Source: an uncultured bacterium
GTDB taxonomy: Bacteria > Verrucomicrobiota > Kiritimatiellia > CAIKKV01 > CALHGX01
Length of the DNA stretch: 64,000 nt
Assembly: GCA_938031185.1 (NCBI GenBank)
Contig: CALHGX010000042.1
Span: forward strand, 1-64,000
Direction of reading: 5' to 3'
This document shows positions 45,505 through 55,191 of the stretch, piece after piece (the stretch's first letter is position 1; each line of letters opens with the position of its first letter). A model generated the notes under the pieces. That model saw only the letters and a program-made list of their open reading frames with translations. It was not told where the DNA came from and did no database searches. Position numbers and translations under genes: made by a program.

Positions 45505-46974
45505 TCATTCGCCGGGTGATGGCGCGTGGCGAAGCGCCGGTATGCGGTAGGCGGCCGCTATCCGCCGGTTGGCTTCCGGAAGTTGGGCGGGATCCAGCAC
45601 AACGTCCACGCCGTACGACAGCAGGGACAGGCGCTGCAATCCCCCTGCTTCGTCCACGGCGCGAAACACGTCCTGCATGTTCCGAATCGGGCGTCCGTTG
45701 ACGGCGGTGACGATATCGTTCCCGATGTCTTCATAGCCCACGTTGATGGGGTCGGGCAGCACATAGGCCAGGATCACAATTCGTTCCCCGGGCGTCGACG
45801 GGCGGTCGCCGCGGGAGAAGTAGTAGTGGGCCAGGCGGGGATTCGCCATGGCGAGCCATCGAGGTCCCAATGCTGTCAGATAGTCTGCGGTGAGTTCGCG
45901 CAGCACGAGGCCTCCCTCCACGAGGTAGGCGGGCATGTCGCCAAGGACGTTTTCGGGCACGAGGGCGTCCCTGTCTTCGCGGCGCTGAAGCCGGAGAGAG
46001 ACGTCCACCGAGTGCCCGTCGCGAAGGACCCGCACCGGAACGGACTCGCCGGGACGGCGCGCGGCCACGAGGTGCGGCAGAAGGATTCGGCCATGCAGGG
46101 GATCAACGACGTAACCCTGGCTGTCCACGTTTTGGCTGTCCCACTGCAGAATGACGTCGAGGGGACGCAAGGCCTCGTCTGCGCCGGTCCCGGGGATCGT
46201 CGAGAGCACCAAAATGCCTTTCTCTGAAGATAAAGAGGCGGCTTGAAGGAACGCCCGTTTAGCCGGATCCTGAAGCGGGGCCCATCGAAATCCAGCCGCG
46301 GCCCGTCCCGCGTAGGGTGTCTTGTCGGCATCGGCCAGAAAACGGTCCAGCACCGGCGCCGGCAGGGTTTGCACGGTGCGGTTGTCGCGATCATGTCTCA
46401 TGGCGAGGCCGGCCAGTTCTGTTCCCGCGAAAACCGGAGCGCCTGGCCGGTCGGGGAGCAGGTCCGTGAGCACGGTGAACATCAGTCCGAACGTAGGGCC
46501 GTTGGGATATGGCGCCACGGAGACCTCGGCGATGCGTCCCTCGCCTGAAAGCGCCCGGCCGGATTGATCGAAACGCGTCACCTGCACCGTCGTACCGCGG
46601 GTTGCCTGCGTGGCGAGCGCGACCGGCGTTAGCGATTCCTTGTCCGGCGGATCGAATTCCAGCAAGGCCACGTTCATCTGCCAATCGGTGAGCCGAACAC
46701 GAGCGGGCTGCTTGGTTCCGCTTGCGGCGCGACGCAATTCCACGAGCGTTTGATTGCGCACCAGTTCCTCAATGGTCAGCACCCGGCCGGGGGCGATAAT
46801 CACGCCGTAACCTTCCCGGGATTCGGGTCGCTGGCGACGCCAGGGTATCCGCGGGTCCACGCGCTGTGCGGTGACGAGAACCTCGACCATGTGGCAGGAA
46901 GGATCGGCGGCCCGCGAAGGCGGCGCGCTGAGCCACGTCGTGGTCGCAAGCGCCAGAATCAGGAACGGCTTCAT
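45505..46974 (-). CDS. Secreted HtrA-like pseudoprotease (catalytic triad lost) with PDZ-like domains
   Basis: Signal peptide MKPFLILALATTTWLSAPPSRA. The trypsin-fold positions read VLTIEELV, MNVALLEFD and RPGAPVF where the neighbouring paralogue has LTNAHVV, CDLALL and GNSGGPV. C-terminal region aligns with the neighbour. Confidence 0.75.
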   Translation of the reverse strand: MKPFLILALATTTWLSAPPSRAADPSCHMVEVLVTAQRVDPRIPWRRQRPESREGYGVIIAPGRVLTIEELVRNQTLVELRRAASGTKQPARVRLTDWQMNVALLEFDPPDKESLTPVALATQATRGTTVQVTRFDQSGRALSGEGRIAEVSVAPYPNGPTFGLMFTVLTDLLPDRPGAPVFAGTELAGLAMRHDRDNRTVQTLPAPVLDRFLADADKTPYAGRAAAGFRWAPLQDPAKRAFLQAASLSSEKGILVLSTIPGTGADEALRPLDVILQWDSQNVDSQGYVVDPLHGRILLPHLVAARRPGESVPVRVLRDGHSVDVSLRLQRREDRDALVPENVLGDMPAYLVEGGLVLRELTADYLTALGPRWLAMANPRLAHYYFSRGDRPSTPGERIVILAYVLPDPINVGYEDIGNDIVTAVNGRPIRNMQDVFRAVDEAGGLQRLSLLSYGVDVVLDPAQLPEANRRIAAAYRIPALRHAPSPGE

Positions 46975-48455
46975 CGTGGTGGGGGCTCCGGTCGCAGTCT
47001 AGACAAGGCGGGCAAACGGTACGCGTTCATGATCTCGCGGTCGGCGGCAGGCACACGTGTCGCATCCAGCACCAAGGGATCGTCCAACCCCTCGAAGCGA
47101 ATAACATGGAACCCGCCGGTGGGCGAGGCGAAGGCTTGCTGGACATCGTTAAGGGAACCGATCGTGCGGCCGTTGATTGCGTTCAAGATATGGTGGACAT
47201 AGGCGCCACAATAGGTGTTGATCGGATGGGGCAGCATGGCGGACAGCACGACGAACTCCTGCCGGTTGCTGTACAGGCCGTCGGTCTTGGCGAACTGTGC
47301 ATAGTAATGCAGGTGCTGCGCGTTGCGCTGATGAAGTTCTTCCCCTAGTTCGCTGAGGAATCCTCGACTCAACGGGGTGAACACCAAGCCGGCGGCTACG
47401 AAATACGCTGGTGGCGTGTCGTACGGGTAGCGAAAGGCGAACGGATCCGGCGGATTGCGCAGAGGCACCTCCACCTCCATGGTTTGGCCGGCGCGCCAGA
47501 CATGGAAGCGGGCCGTGTCGCCCCATTGCTTGCGTTCGAGCAGCTCATGGAAGAGGACGACATTTCCGTTGAGCAAAACGGAGCCGTCGGTGGCGATGGG
47601 ATAGCCGTCGAGGGCGAGCAGCACGTCGCCGGGGCGAAGGAATCCCATCGCGCTGCCGAACGGATCGAGGGCATTGACGATGATGCCGCCGACCTGATCG
47701 GGCAGGCCCAGCGATTGCCGCAGTGCGGGATTGCGCGCGTTCAGGTGCCATACGCCCAATTCGGGGTAACCGTGGTAGAAGTCGTCTTCTATGTCTTCGA
47801 GGAAGTGTTCTATGACCGGGAGCGGGATGGCATAGCCGATGTTCTGCGCGCTGGTGATCCCCTGGAAAGCCAGGCCGACGACGCGACCGCGATAGAGGAC
47901 GGGGCCGCCGCTGTTGCCCGGGTTGATGGCGGCGTCAATTTGCAGCACCAGGTGCGAGTCCACGCCGCTATGCGAGTAGAGGCTGTAGTCAATGCGGGAC
48001 ACCACGCCGCGGGTGATGGAGATGCGGGTGCCGCCAAGGGGGTAGCCCATGGCGAGGACTTCATCATTGAGGCGGGGCAGTTCACGGGCGAGTGGCAGCG
48101 GACGCAGGCCGGCAAAGAAGGCGTCCTCGTCCACGGTTAGCAGGGCGAGGTCGCAATCGTGGCCGGCGAAGAGCACCCGTGCGGCGTATTTTCGATCGTC
48201 GCCCTCCTTTTGCACCTCAATGAAGCGGGCGTCGGAGACCACATGAGCGTTGGTGAGAATGCGACGCCGCCCTATGAGGAAGCCCGAGCCGCTGCCGCTG
48301 CCCGGCGGCTGGGCCTGCCAGGGCATCGCGAAGCCCTCGCGCTGTATGGTGGCGTAGATCTTGACGATGGATGGCTTGAGACGCTCCACGCGGGCTGCGG
48401 CCGCCTCGCGCAGGCCGAGCGCGAGCACAACGGCGATGGCCAGGCAAAGGCGCAT
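46971..48455 (-). CDS. HtrA/Deg-like trypsin-family serine protease with PDZ-like domains
   Basis: Signal peptide MRLCLAIAVVLALGLREAAA; GSGSGFLIGRRRILTNAHVV, GHDCDLALLTVD, DAAINPGNSGGPVLYRGRVVGLAFQG. Confidence 0.9.
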   Translation of the reverse strand: MRLCLAIAVVLALGLREAAAARVERLKPSIVKIYATIQREGFAMPWQAQPPGSGSGSGFLIGRRRILTNAHVVSDARFIEVQKEGDDRKYAARVLFAGHDCDLALLTVDEDAFFAGLRPLPLARELPRLNDEVLAMGYPLGGTRISITRGVVSRIDYSLYSHSGVDSHLVLQIDAAINPGNSGGPVLYRGRVVGLAFQGITSAQNIGYAIPLPVIEHFLEDIEDDFYHGYPELGVWHLNARNPALRQSLGLPDQVGGIIVNALDPFGSAMGFLRPGDVLLALDGYPIATDGSVLLNGNVVLFHELLERKQWGDTARFHVWRAGQTMEVEVPLRNPPDPFAFRYPYDTPPAYFVAAGLVFTPLSRGFLSELGEELHQRNAQHLHYYAQFAKTDGLYSNRQEFVVLSAMLPHPINTYCGAYVHHILNAINGRTIGSLNDVQQAFASPTGGFHVIRFEGLDDPLVLDATRVPAADREIMNAYRLPALSRLRPEPPPR

Positions 48456-48547
48456 GCGTTGCGGACAGGGTGGACGGCCGGCACCGCGCCGCAAGCGCCT
48501 GAAGGCGCGCGGCGGGCGGCGCCGGCGAAGCGAGGGGGGGCGAGCGT

Positions 48548-51394
48548 TCACGAGCACCCGATGGAGTTGCCGCACCAATGGCAGCGGTAGCACTTGCCGT
48601 TCCGGACGGTGATGGCGCCGCACACGTCGCAGGGCGGCGCCTCGTCGGTGAAACGCGTGAACTGTTCCGAGAACGCCTTGGCGCTCTGCTCTTCGTGGGA
48701 GGCGGCGGCATCCGGCGGCGACAGTTGCAGGCGGAGCTGGGCCGCGGCGCCGTTGGGGAAAGTGATGTCCATCCAGCGGAAGATGTAATCCACCAGCGAC
48801 TGAGCCATTGGGATGTCGGGGTTCTTGGTGAACCCGCTTGGCTCGAATCGGCTATGGGAGAACTTGCGGATCAGCTCCCGCAGCGGCACGCCGTACTGGA
48901 GGCAGAGCGAGATGGCGGTGCCGAACGAGTCCATGATCCCACCGATGGTGCTGCCCTCCTTGGCCATGGTGATGAAGAGTTCGCCGGGGCGTCCGTCGTC
49001 GTACAGCCCGACGGTGAGGTAGCCTTCGTGGCCCGCCACCTCGAACTTGTGGGTGATGGACTGACGGGTAGCCGGCATGCGGTCGCGATAGGGCCGCGGC
49101 GCTTCCGGCAGGGCGCCGCCGCCGCTGGAGCCGGTCTTGGCGGTGGTGACCGGTTGTGCGCGCTTCGATCCGTCGCGGTAGATGGCCACCGCCTTCAGGC
49201 CCATGCGCCAGCCGTCGAGGTAGGCGCGCATGATTTCCTCCACGGTGGTTTCCTCCGGCATGTTGATGGTCTTGCTGATCGCGCCGGAGAGGAAGGGCTG
49301 GACGGCAGCCATCATGCGCAGGTGGGCCTGGTAGGAGATGCAGCGGGTGCCGTTCTTCGGCTTGAAGGCGCAGTCGAACACCGGCAGGTGTTCGGCGCGG
49401 AAGCCGGGTGCGCCTTCGATCGTGTCGTGATCGTCCACGTACTTGAGAATGCCTTCGATTTCCCCGTTGTAGCCGAGGCGCTTGAGGCCGGCGCTGAGCG
49501 TGCGGTTCACCAGTTTGATCAGGCCGCCGCCGGCGAGTTGCTTGTATTTGACGAGGGCGATGTCCGGTTCGACGCCCGTCGTGTCGCAGTCCATCATAAA
49601 CCCGATGGTGCCGGTGGGCGCCAGCAGCGTGACCTGGGCGTTGCGGAAGCCGTGGCGTTCGCCGGCGGCGAGGACCTGGTCCCAGACGCGGCCGGCGGCG
49701 GCATGCAGCCCTGGGGGGCAGAGCGCCGGGTCCAGGTGCTCGAGCGCGTCGCGGTGCATGTGCATGACCTTGAGCATGCAGTCGCGATTTTTTTCGAACC
49801 CCTCGAAAGGTTCCTTGTTCTCGGCCATTTCCGCCGAGGCGCGGTAGGCGAAGCCGGTCATTAGCGCGGTTACGGCGGCGGCGAAGGCGCGGCCCTTGTC
49901 GCTGTCGTAGGGCAGCCCGAGGCTCATCAGCACGGCGCCGAGGTTCGCGTAGCCGAGTCCCAGCGGGCGGTAGCGGTGGGATTGCAGCGCGATCTGCTCC
50001 GTCGGGTAGCTGGCGCTGTCCACGATGATTTCCTGGGCGATGATGAAGAGCCGCGCCGCCTGTTCCATGTCCGCGAGCCGCAGGTGGCCCTGATCGTCGA
50101 GGAATTTCATCAGGTTGATCGAGGCGAGGTTGCAGGCGCTGTTGTCCAGGAACATGAACTCGGAGCAGGGATTGCTGGCATTGATGCGGCCGCTGTTGAG
50201 GCATGTGTGCCAGGCGTTGATGGTCGAATCGTACTGCAACCCGGGGTCGCCGCAGGCGTGCGTCGCCTCGGCGATCAGCTTCATGATGTCGCGGGCGCGG
50301 TAGGTGTCCACCACCTCATCGGTGGTCACGGCCCGGGTTTGCCATTCGCCGTCGTTCTCGACGGCTCGCATGAACTCGTCGGTGACCCGGACGGACAGAT
50401 TGGCGTTTTGGAACATCACGGAACTGTAGGCTTCGCCGCCGAACGAGCCGTCGTAACCGGCTTCGATCAGGGCCCATGCCTTGCGTTCCTCGCGCATCTT
50501 GCAGGTGATGAACTCGAGGATGTCCGGATGATGCACCTTGAGGCTTTGCATTTTGGCGGCCCGGCGCGTCTTGCCGCCGGACTTGACGACCGCCGCCACT
50601 TGATCGAAGACGCGCATGAAACTCAGGGGTCCGGACGGCGTGCCGCCGCCGGACAGCCGCTCGCGGCTGCTGCGCAGCGTGCTCAAGTCGGTGCCCGTGC
50701 CCGAACCGTACTTGAACAGCATGGCTTCGGACGACGCCAGCCGCATGATGTCTTCCATGGTGTCATCCACCGATTGGATAAAACAGGCGGAGGCTTGAGG
50801 GTATTTGTATGAATCGCCGGATGGTCGAACGCGTCCTGCCGCCTCATCCCATCGGTAGCTGGCGCGGCTTTCGGAGGAGAGACCGTAAACGGCGTGCAGC
50901 CCGACGTTGAACCAGACGGGACTGTTGAAGGCGCCGTATTGGTTCAAGCAGAGCCAGGCCATCTCGTCGTAAAAGGCCTGGGCGTCCTCGTCCGAGGCGA
51001 AGTAGCCTCTTTCGCGGCCCCAGTCGGCGAGGGTTCGGGCCACGCGATGCACCAGTTGCCGAACCGAGTCCTCCCGAAAACCGCTCTTGACGCTGCCGAA
51101 GAAGTATTTCGAGGCCACGATGTTGGTGGCCAGCGTAGACCAGGACTTGGGAACCTCGATGTTTTCCTGGACGAAAACCACATGCCCTTTGTCATCCGTG
51201 ATGGACGCTTTACGCCGCTCCCACTCGATTTGATCGAAGGGACTCCGCCCTTTTTGGGTGAAGAGCCTCTTCACTCGGAGCCCATGCGTTGCAGTCCCGC
51301 CGTTTCTATTGCTACGACGGGCCCGAGCGGGCGATTTGGTGGATGCAATGCGCACGTTGCCGGCCGTGGCCGCAATCGAGCGAATATCAGCCAT
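48548..51394 (-). CDS. nrdJ: Vitamin B12-dependent ribonucleotide reductase
   Basis: SPVWFNVGLHAVYG, ASACFIQSVDDTMEDIMRLASSEAMLFKYGSGTGTDLSTLRSSRERLSGGGTPSGPLSFM, NPCSEFMFLDNSACNLASINL, C-terminal CxxC...CYRCHWCG. Confidence 0.96.
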   Translation of the reverse strand: MADIRSIAATAGNVRIASTKSPARARRSNRNGGTATHGLRVKRLFTQKGRSPFDQIEWERRKASITDDKGHVVFVQENIEVPKSWSTLATNIVASKYFFGSVKSGFREDSVRQLVHRVARTLADWGRERGYFASDEDAQAFYDEMAWLCLNQYGAFNSPVWFNVGLHAVYGLSSESRASYRWDEAAGRVRPSGDSYKYPQASACFIQSVDDTMEDIMRLASSEAMLFKYGSGTGTDLSTLRSSRERLSGGGTPSGPLSFMRVFDQVAAVVKSGGKTRRAAKMQSLKVHHPDILEFITCKMREERKAWALIEAGYDGSFGGEAYSSVMFQNANLSVRVTDEFMRAVENDGEWQTRAVTTDEVVDTYRARDIMKLIAEATHACGDPGLQYDSTINAWHTCLNSGRINASNPCSEFMFLDNSACNLASINLMKFLDDQGHLRLADMEQAARLFIIAQEIIVDSASYPTEQIALQSHRYRPLGLGYANLGAVLMSLGLPYDSDKGRAFAAAVTALMTGFAYRASAEMAENKEPFEGFEKNRDCMLKVMHMHRDALEHLDPALCPPGLHAAAGRVWDQVLAAGERHGFRNAQVTLLAPTGTIGFMMDCDTTGVEPDIALVKYKQLAGGGLIKLVNRTLSAGLKRLGYNGEIEGILKYVDDHDTIEGAPGFRAEHLPVFDCAFKPKNGTRCISYQAHLRMMAAVQPFLSGAISKTINMPEETTVEEIMRAYLDGWRMGLKAVAIYRDGSKRAQPVTTAKTGSSGGGALPEAPRPYRDRMPATRQSITHKFEVAGHEGYLTVGLYDDGRPGELFITMAKEGSTIGGIMDSFGTAISLCLQYGVPLRELIRKFSHSRFEPSGFTKNPDIPMAQSLVDYIFRWMDITFPNGAAAQLRLQLSPPDAAASHEEQSAKAFSEQFTRFTDEAPPCDVCGAITVRNGKCYRCHWCGNSIGCS

Positions 51395-51438
51395 TTTCGG
51401 TATTCCTCCATTACGAATGAACGCTTAAGCTCTGAAAT

Positions 51439-51496
51439 ACACAATCTGTACTATAATTATGCCCCGGGCAAGCTCTATAACCACAACAGATTGTGT
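51439..51496 (-). promoter_or_regulatory. Candidate NrdR-box pair upstream of nrdJ
   Basis: Exact 11-bp inverted repeat ACACAATCTGT (51439-51449) / ACAGATTGTGT (51486-51496). The two 16-nt candidate boxes are ATAGTACAGATTGTGT (minus, 51454-51439) and CCACAACAGATTGTGT (plus, 51481-51496), 42 bp centre to centre. Confidence 0.55.
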
Positions 51497-51587
51497 CTAG
51501 CAAGAAGAAAAGATAACAATTGTACACTATTTTTACGCAACAAAAACGAAACGCTTGCGTCTACATAAGTTGTTTATTACAAGGACG

Positions 51588-52985
51588 TTAAATTTCTTCT
51601 TCCTCTTTCTTTTCACGAAAAGACGCTTTATGCCCGTGATGGCGGGCTGTAACCACAATCGGTGCGCCTTCGAGGCCAAACTGGCGCCGGAGTTCGTGTA
51701 TCAGGTACTCGCGATAGGTGGCAGCAAGGCGTTGGGGGTCGTTTACAAAAAGGGCGATGCGAACAGGTCGGGTTCCCGTCTGGGTGGCGTAGTAGATTTT
51801 CAGGCGTTTGCCTCGAATGGCCGGGGGGGGGGTGGCGAGAACGGCCTGTTCGATCGTTCGGTTGAGCGGGCCGGTGGCGATGTGTCTGTCGATCTGGGCG
51901 GCGACCTGTTCGATGGCATCGAGACTGCGCCGGACGTTGTAGCCGGTGAGCGCTGACACAAAGACCACAGGGGCGAAACGCAGAAAAGGCAAGGTCTCGT
52001 GCAAGGCTTCCAGATAGCGCGTTTGGGTGTGGCCGGCCAACAGGTCCCACTTGTTGACGACGAGCGCGCATCCTTTGCGGTGCTCGAGGACCATGGCGGC
52101 GATTTTTTTGTCCTGCTCGGTGGGCCCTTGAGCGGCATCGAGCAAAAGCAACACCACATCGGCCTCGGCGATGCTGCGTTCGGCGCGGAACACGCTGAAG
52201 CGCTCGACGGCGGAATCCACCTTGGCCGGGCGGCGCAGTCCCGCGGTATCCGTCAGCAGGTAACGGCGCGGCCTGCCGCTGTGGGTGGTCGAGAAGAGAA
52301 TATCCACGCTGTCGCGCGTGGTGCCGGGCCGGTCGGACACCAACACGCGGTCGCAGCGCAGCAGGCGGTTGACGAACGAGGACTTGCCGACGTTCGGACG
52401 CCCGACGATGGCGATGCGCAATGCGGGCGCGGTTGGCGTTGCGGAGCGGGCGGGAAAATGGCGCAGGGCCTCTTCCATCAACTCATCGAAGCCGCGGGCG
52501 TGCAACGCGGAAACGGGAAAGACGGGAAATCCGAGGGCAAGAAAGTCTGAAGCGTCTTCATCGCGCGCCGCGGTATCGCACTTGTTGGCCGCCACGAGGA
52601 CGGGCCGGCCCGCGCGCCGCAGGCGCGCGGCCACGGCTCGATCCAGTGGATGCAGGCCGGTTTCGGCGTCCGTGACCATCAGCACCACGTCCGCCTCGGC
52701 TAGGGCCGCCTCGGCCTGCTCGCGAATGCCGGCGTTGATGGGGTCCTGCCGGGCGCCTTTTTCGAGGTGGACCAGCCCGCCGGTGTCCATGACGGTGAAG
52801 CGCCGTCCGTTCCATTCGGCGGCGGCGGCGAGACGGTCGCGCGTCACGCCGCTTTCCTCGTGCACGATGGCGGCGCGTCGGCCGACCAGCCGGTTGAAGA
52901 GGGCGGATTTGCCGACATTGGGGCGGCCCACAATGACAAGGGCGGGCAGGCGATCTGCCTTATCGGGCGGCAGTTTCGTGGGCAT
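51588..52985 (-). CDS. der: Ribosome biogenesis GTPase Der
   Basis: Two G domains: LVIVGRPNVGKSALFNRLVGRRAAIV and IAIVGRPNVGKSSFVNRLLRCDRVLVSDRPGTTRDSVD; KH-like C-terminus KIYYATQTGTRPVRIALFVNDP. Confidence 0.97.
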   Translation of the reverse strand: MPTKLPPDKADRLPALVIVGRPNVGKSALFNRLVGRRAAIVHEESGVTRDRLAAAAEWNGRRFTVMDTGGLVHLEKGARQDPINAGIREQAEAALAEADVVLMVTDAETGLHPLDRAVAARLRRAGRPVLVAANKCDTAARDEDASDFLALGFPVFPVSALHARGFDELMEEALRHFPARSATPTAPALRIAIVGRPNVGKSSFVNRLLRCDRVLVSDRPGTTRDSVDILFSTTHSGRPRRYLLTDTAGLRRPAKVDSAVERFSVFRAERSIAEADVVLLLLDAAQGPTEQDKKIAAMVLEHRKGCALVVNKWDLLAGHTQTRYLEALHETLPFLRFAPVVFVSALTGYNVRRSLDAIEQVAAQIDRHIATGPLNRTIEQAVLATPPPAIRGKRLKIYYATQTGTRPVRIALFVNDPQRLAATYREYLIHELRRQFGLEGAPIVVTARHHGHKASFREKKEEEEI

Positions 52986-53556
52986 GAGCGTGCTCCATTT
53001 GGCGGATGCCGTCCAAGAGGTATTGGGCGGCGGAAAGCAGGGTGGCGCCGGCGGCGGCGCCCAGCAGCCAAGGGAAGAAACGGATGGGGCCGGACGAGAG
53101 CACCCAGAGAATGAGCGTCATTTGAAACACCGTGGCGGCCTTGCCGGTGAGCCGCGGACGAACATCCACATGGCCGCAGCAGGCGTGAATGACGGTGGCG
53201 CCGACGATAAGGAACCCATCGCGGCTGACGACCAGGAGGACATACCAGACCGGCAGATGCGGCTGAAACACGCGGCCCCAGGGGCCGGTCAGTAACATCA
53301 GACCGCAAAGCAGCAGGGCCTTGTCCGCCAGCGGGTCGAGCATGGCGCCGAGACGTGTGCGTTCGTTGCGGGAGCGCGCGAAAAAGCCGTCGAGGGCGTC
53401 GGTAAGGGACACCAGGAGGAAGAGCGTCGCGGCGGCCCAGCGCAGCATCTCGTTGGGCTGCCCGCGTTCGGCGTCGCGCATGTAGTACAGGGTGAGGAGC
53501 ACAAAGACGGGTATGAGCAGAAAGCGGGCGATGGTGATGCGGTTGGCCAGTGTCAC
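52960..53556 (-). CDS. pgsA: CDP-diacylglycerol--glycerol-3-phosphate 3-phosphatidyltransferase (GTG start inferred)
   Basis: VTLANRITIARFLLIPVFVLL; SLTDALDGFFARSRNERTRLGAMLDPLADKALLL matches the CDP-alcohol phosphatidyltransferase signature. Confidence 0.93.
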   Translation of the reverse strand: MTLANRITIARFLLIPVFVLLTLYYMRDAERGQPNEMLRWAAATLFLLVSLTDALDGFFARSRNERTRLGAMLDPLADKALLLCGLMLLTGPWGRVFQPHLPVWYVLLVVSRDGFLIVGATVIHACCGHVDVRPRLTGKAATVFQMTLILWVLSSGPIRFFPWLLGAAAGATLLSAAQYLLDGIRQMEHAHAHETAAR

Positions 53557-53867
53557 GGAGCGCTCCTTCCGATTCGGCGCGGTGGCGTCAGTCCGCGCCA
53601 TGATATGCATGCCGTGTGGAATTGCAACTCACAGCCAAAGGCCTTCTGCCCCGGGTGATGTGGGGGGACGCCCGCCGAGAAAGGGCGATGGGGGATGGGG
53701 GTCGGGGTTCGGCGTGGCGGCGGAGGCGCTGTGGGCGGATAAAACACCACGCTCCGCCATTCCCGGCGGTACCGCTTGCGCGCGGGCAGCGCGATCCGGA
53801 ACGAAGTCGGGCTTGCATCGGACGCGGGCGGAGGATAGATTCACGCGAGGAAACGGGAGAACAGCTC

Positions 53868-55160
53868 ATGGCCAAATTCCGTTATGTCGCGCTGGATGCG
53901 AAGGGGCGCGAAACGCAGGATGTGGTGGACGCCGAAAACGAAGCGAAGGCGGTGGCGCTGATTCGGTCGCGCGGCCTCTTTCCAACGACGATTGCCGAGG
54001 TCGGCGCGCGGCGGCCGACCGCCACGACCAAGGCTGCAGCTCCAGCCGCGGCTCGCAAAGGCCGGGGGCTTCAGACGGAAATCCGTCTGCCGCGATTCCT
54101 CGCCGAGTTCATGCAGGGCCGCGTCAAGACGAAGCAATTGATGGTGTACACCCGGCAGTTGGCGACGCTGGTGAACGCGGGGTTGCCCCTGCTGCGCGGC
54201 TTGCACATCCTGCAGCGGCAGGAGAAGCATCCGGGCTTTCGCGCCGCCATCAACGGCATGGCGGAAGCCGTGGAAAGCGGCAGCACCTTTGCCGAGGCGG
54301 CGGCCCAGTATCCGCGGATCTTTAGCACTTTTTTTGTGAACATGGTGCGCGCGGGCGAAGCCAGCGGCGCGCTGGACACCGTGCTGACGCGGCTGGCGGA
54401 GTTCATGGAGAAGTCTCAGCGCATCCGCAACAAGGTCAAAAGCGCCATGGTGTATCCGATCGTGGTGCTGGTCATGGCCGTGACGATCCTGACGGTGATG
54501 ATGGTGTTCGTGATTCCCAAGTTCCGCGAAATTTTCGAGGACTTGCTCGGCAATGAGCCGCTGCCGGCGCTGACGCAGGCGGTGATCAACGCCAGCATGC
54601 TCGTCGCGCATCACGGGGGGTATGTATTGGCGGCGCTGGTGGCGCTGACGATCGTGGTGCGGTTGCTGGCGCGGACGAAGACGGGACGGCGCGTGTTGGA
54701 TGCCGCCAAGCTGCGGGCGCCCATTTTTGGAGAGCTGATCCGCAAGAGTTCGATCGCCAATTTCACCCGCACCCTGGGCACGCTGCTCACCGGCGGCGTG
54801 CCGATCCTGACGGCGCTGAACATTGTCCGCGACATCACCGGCAACGCGGTGCTTGCCCGCGCCGTCCAGCAGGTGCATGACAGCGTGAAGGAAGGCGAAA
54901 CCATGGTCACCCCGCTGGAAGCGTCGGGCGTCTTTCCGGACATGGTGATCAGCATGATTCAGGTGGGGGAGGAAACCGGCGCGCTGCCGGACATGCTGAT
55001 GAAGATTGCCGAGACCTACGACAACGAAGTGGACAGCGCCGTGGAGGCGTTGACGTCCATTATCGAGCCGATACTCATCATTATGTTGGCGCTGATTGTG
55101 GGCACGATCGTGATTGCCATGTTCCTGCCTATGGTGCGCATCATCGGGAAAATCGCCTGA
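53868..55160 (+). CDS. Type II secretion/type IV pilus inner-membrane platform protein (GspF/PilC)
   Basis: MAKFRYVALDAKGRETQDVVDAENEAKAVALIRSRGLFPTTI; VYTRQLATLVNAGLPLLRGLHILQRQ; GTLLTGGVPILTALNIV; VEALTSIIEPILIIMLALIVGTIVIAMFLPM. Confidence 0.95.
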   Translation: MAKFRYVALDAKGRETQDVVDAENEAKAVALIRSRGLFPTTIAEVGARRPTATTKAAAPAAARKGRGLQTEIRLPRFLAEFMQGRVKTKQLMVYTRQLATLVNAGLPLLRGLHILQRQEKHPGFRAAINGMAEAVESGSTFAEAAAQYPRIFSTFFVNMVRAGEASGALDTVLTRLAEFMEKSQRIRNKVKSAMVYPIVVLVMAVTILTVMMVFVIPKFREIFEDLLGNEPLPALTQAVINASMLVAHHGGYVLAALVALTIVVRLLARTKTGRRVLDAAKLRAPIFGELIRKSSIANFTRTLGTLLTGGVPILTALNIVRDITGNAVLARAVQQVHDSVKEGETMVTPLEASGVFPDMVISMIQVGEETGALPDMLMKIAETYDNEVDSAVEALTSIIEPILIIMLALIVGTIVIAMFLPMVRIIGKIA

Positions 55161-55191
55161 GGATTGGCGCAACACGGAGGGAGAGGGCGGC

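Noticed and set aside
51395-51587. Possible cobalamin riboswitch upstream of B12-dependent nrdJ
   Set aside because: Leader is only about 190 nt and AT-rich; I could not find a B12-box-like element. A covariance-model search would settle it.
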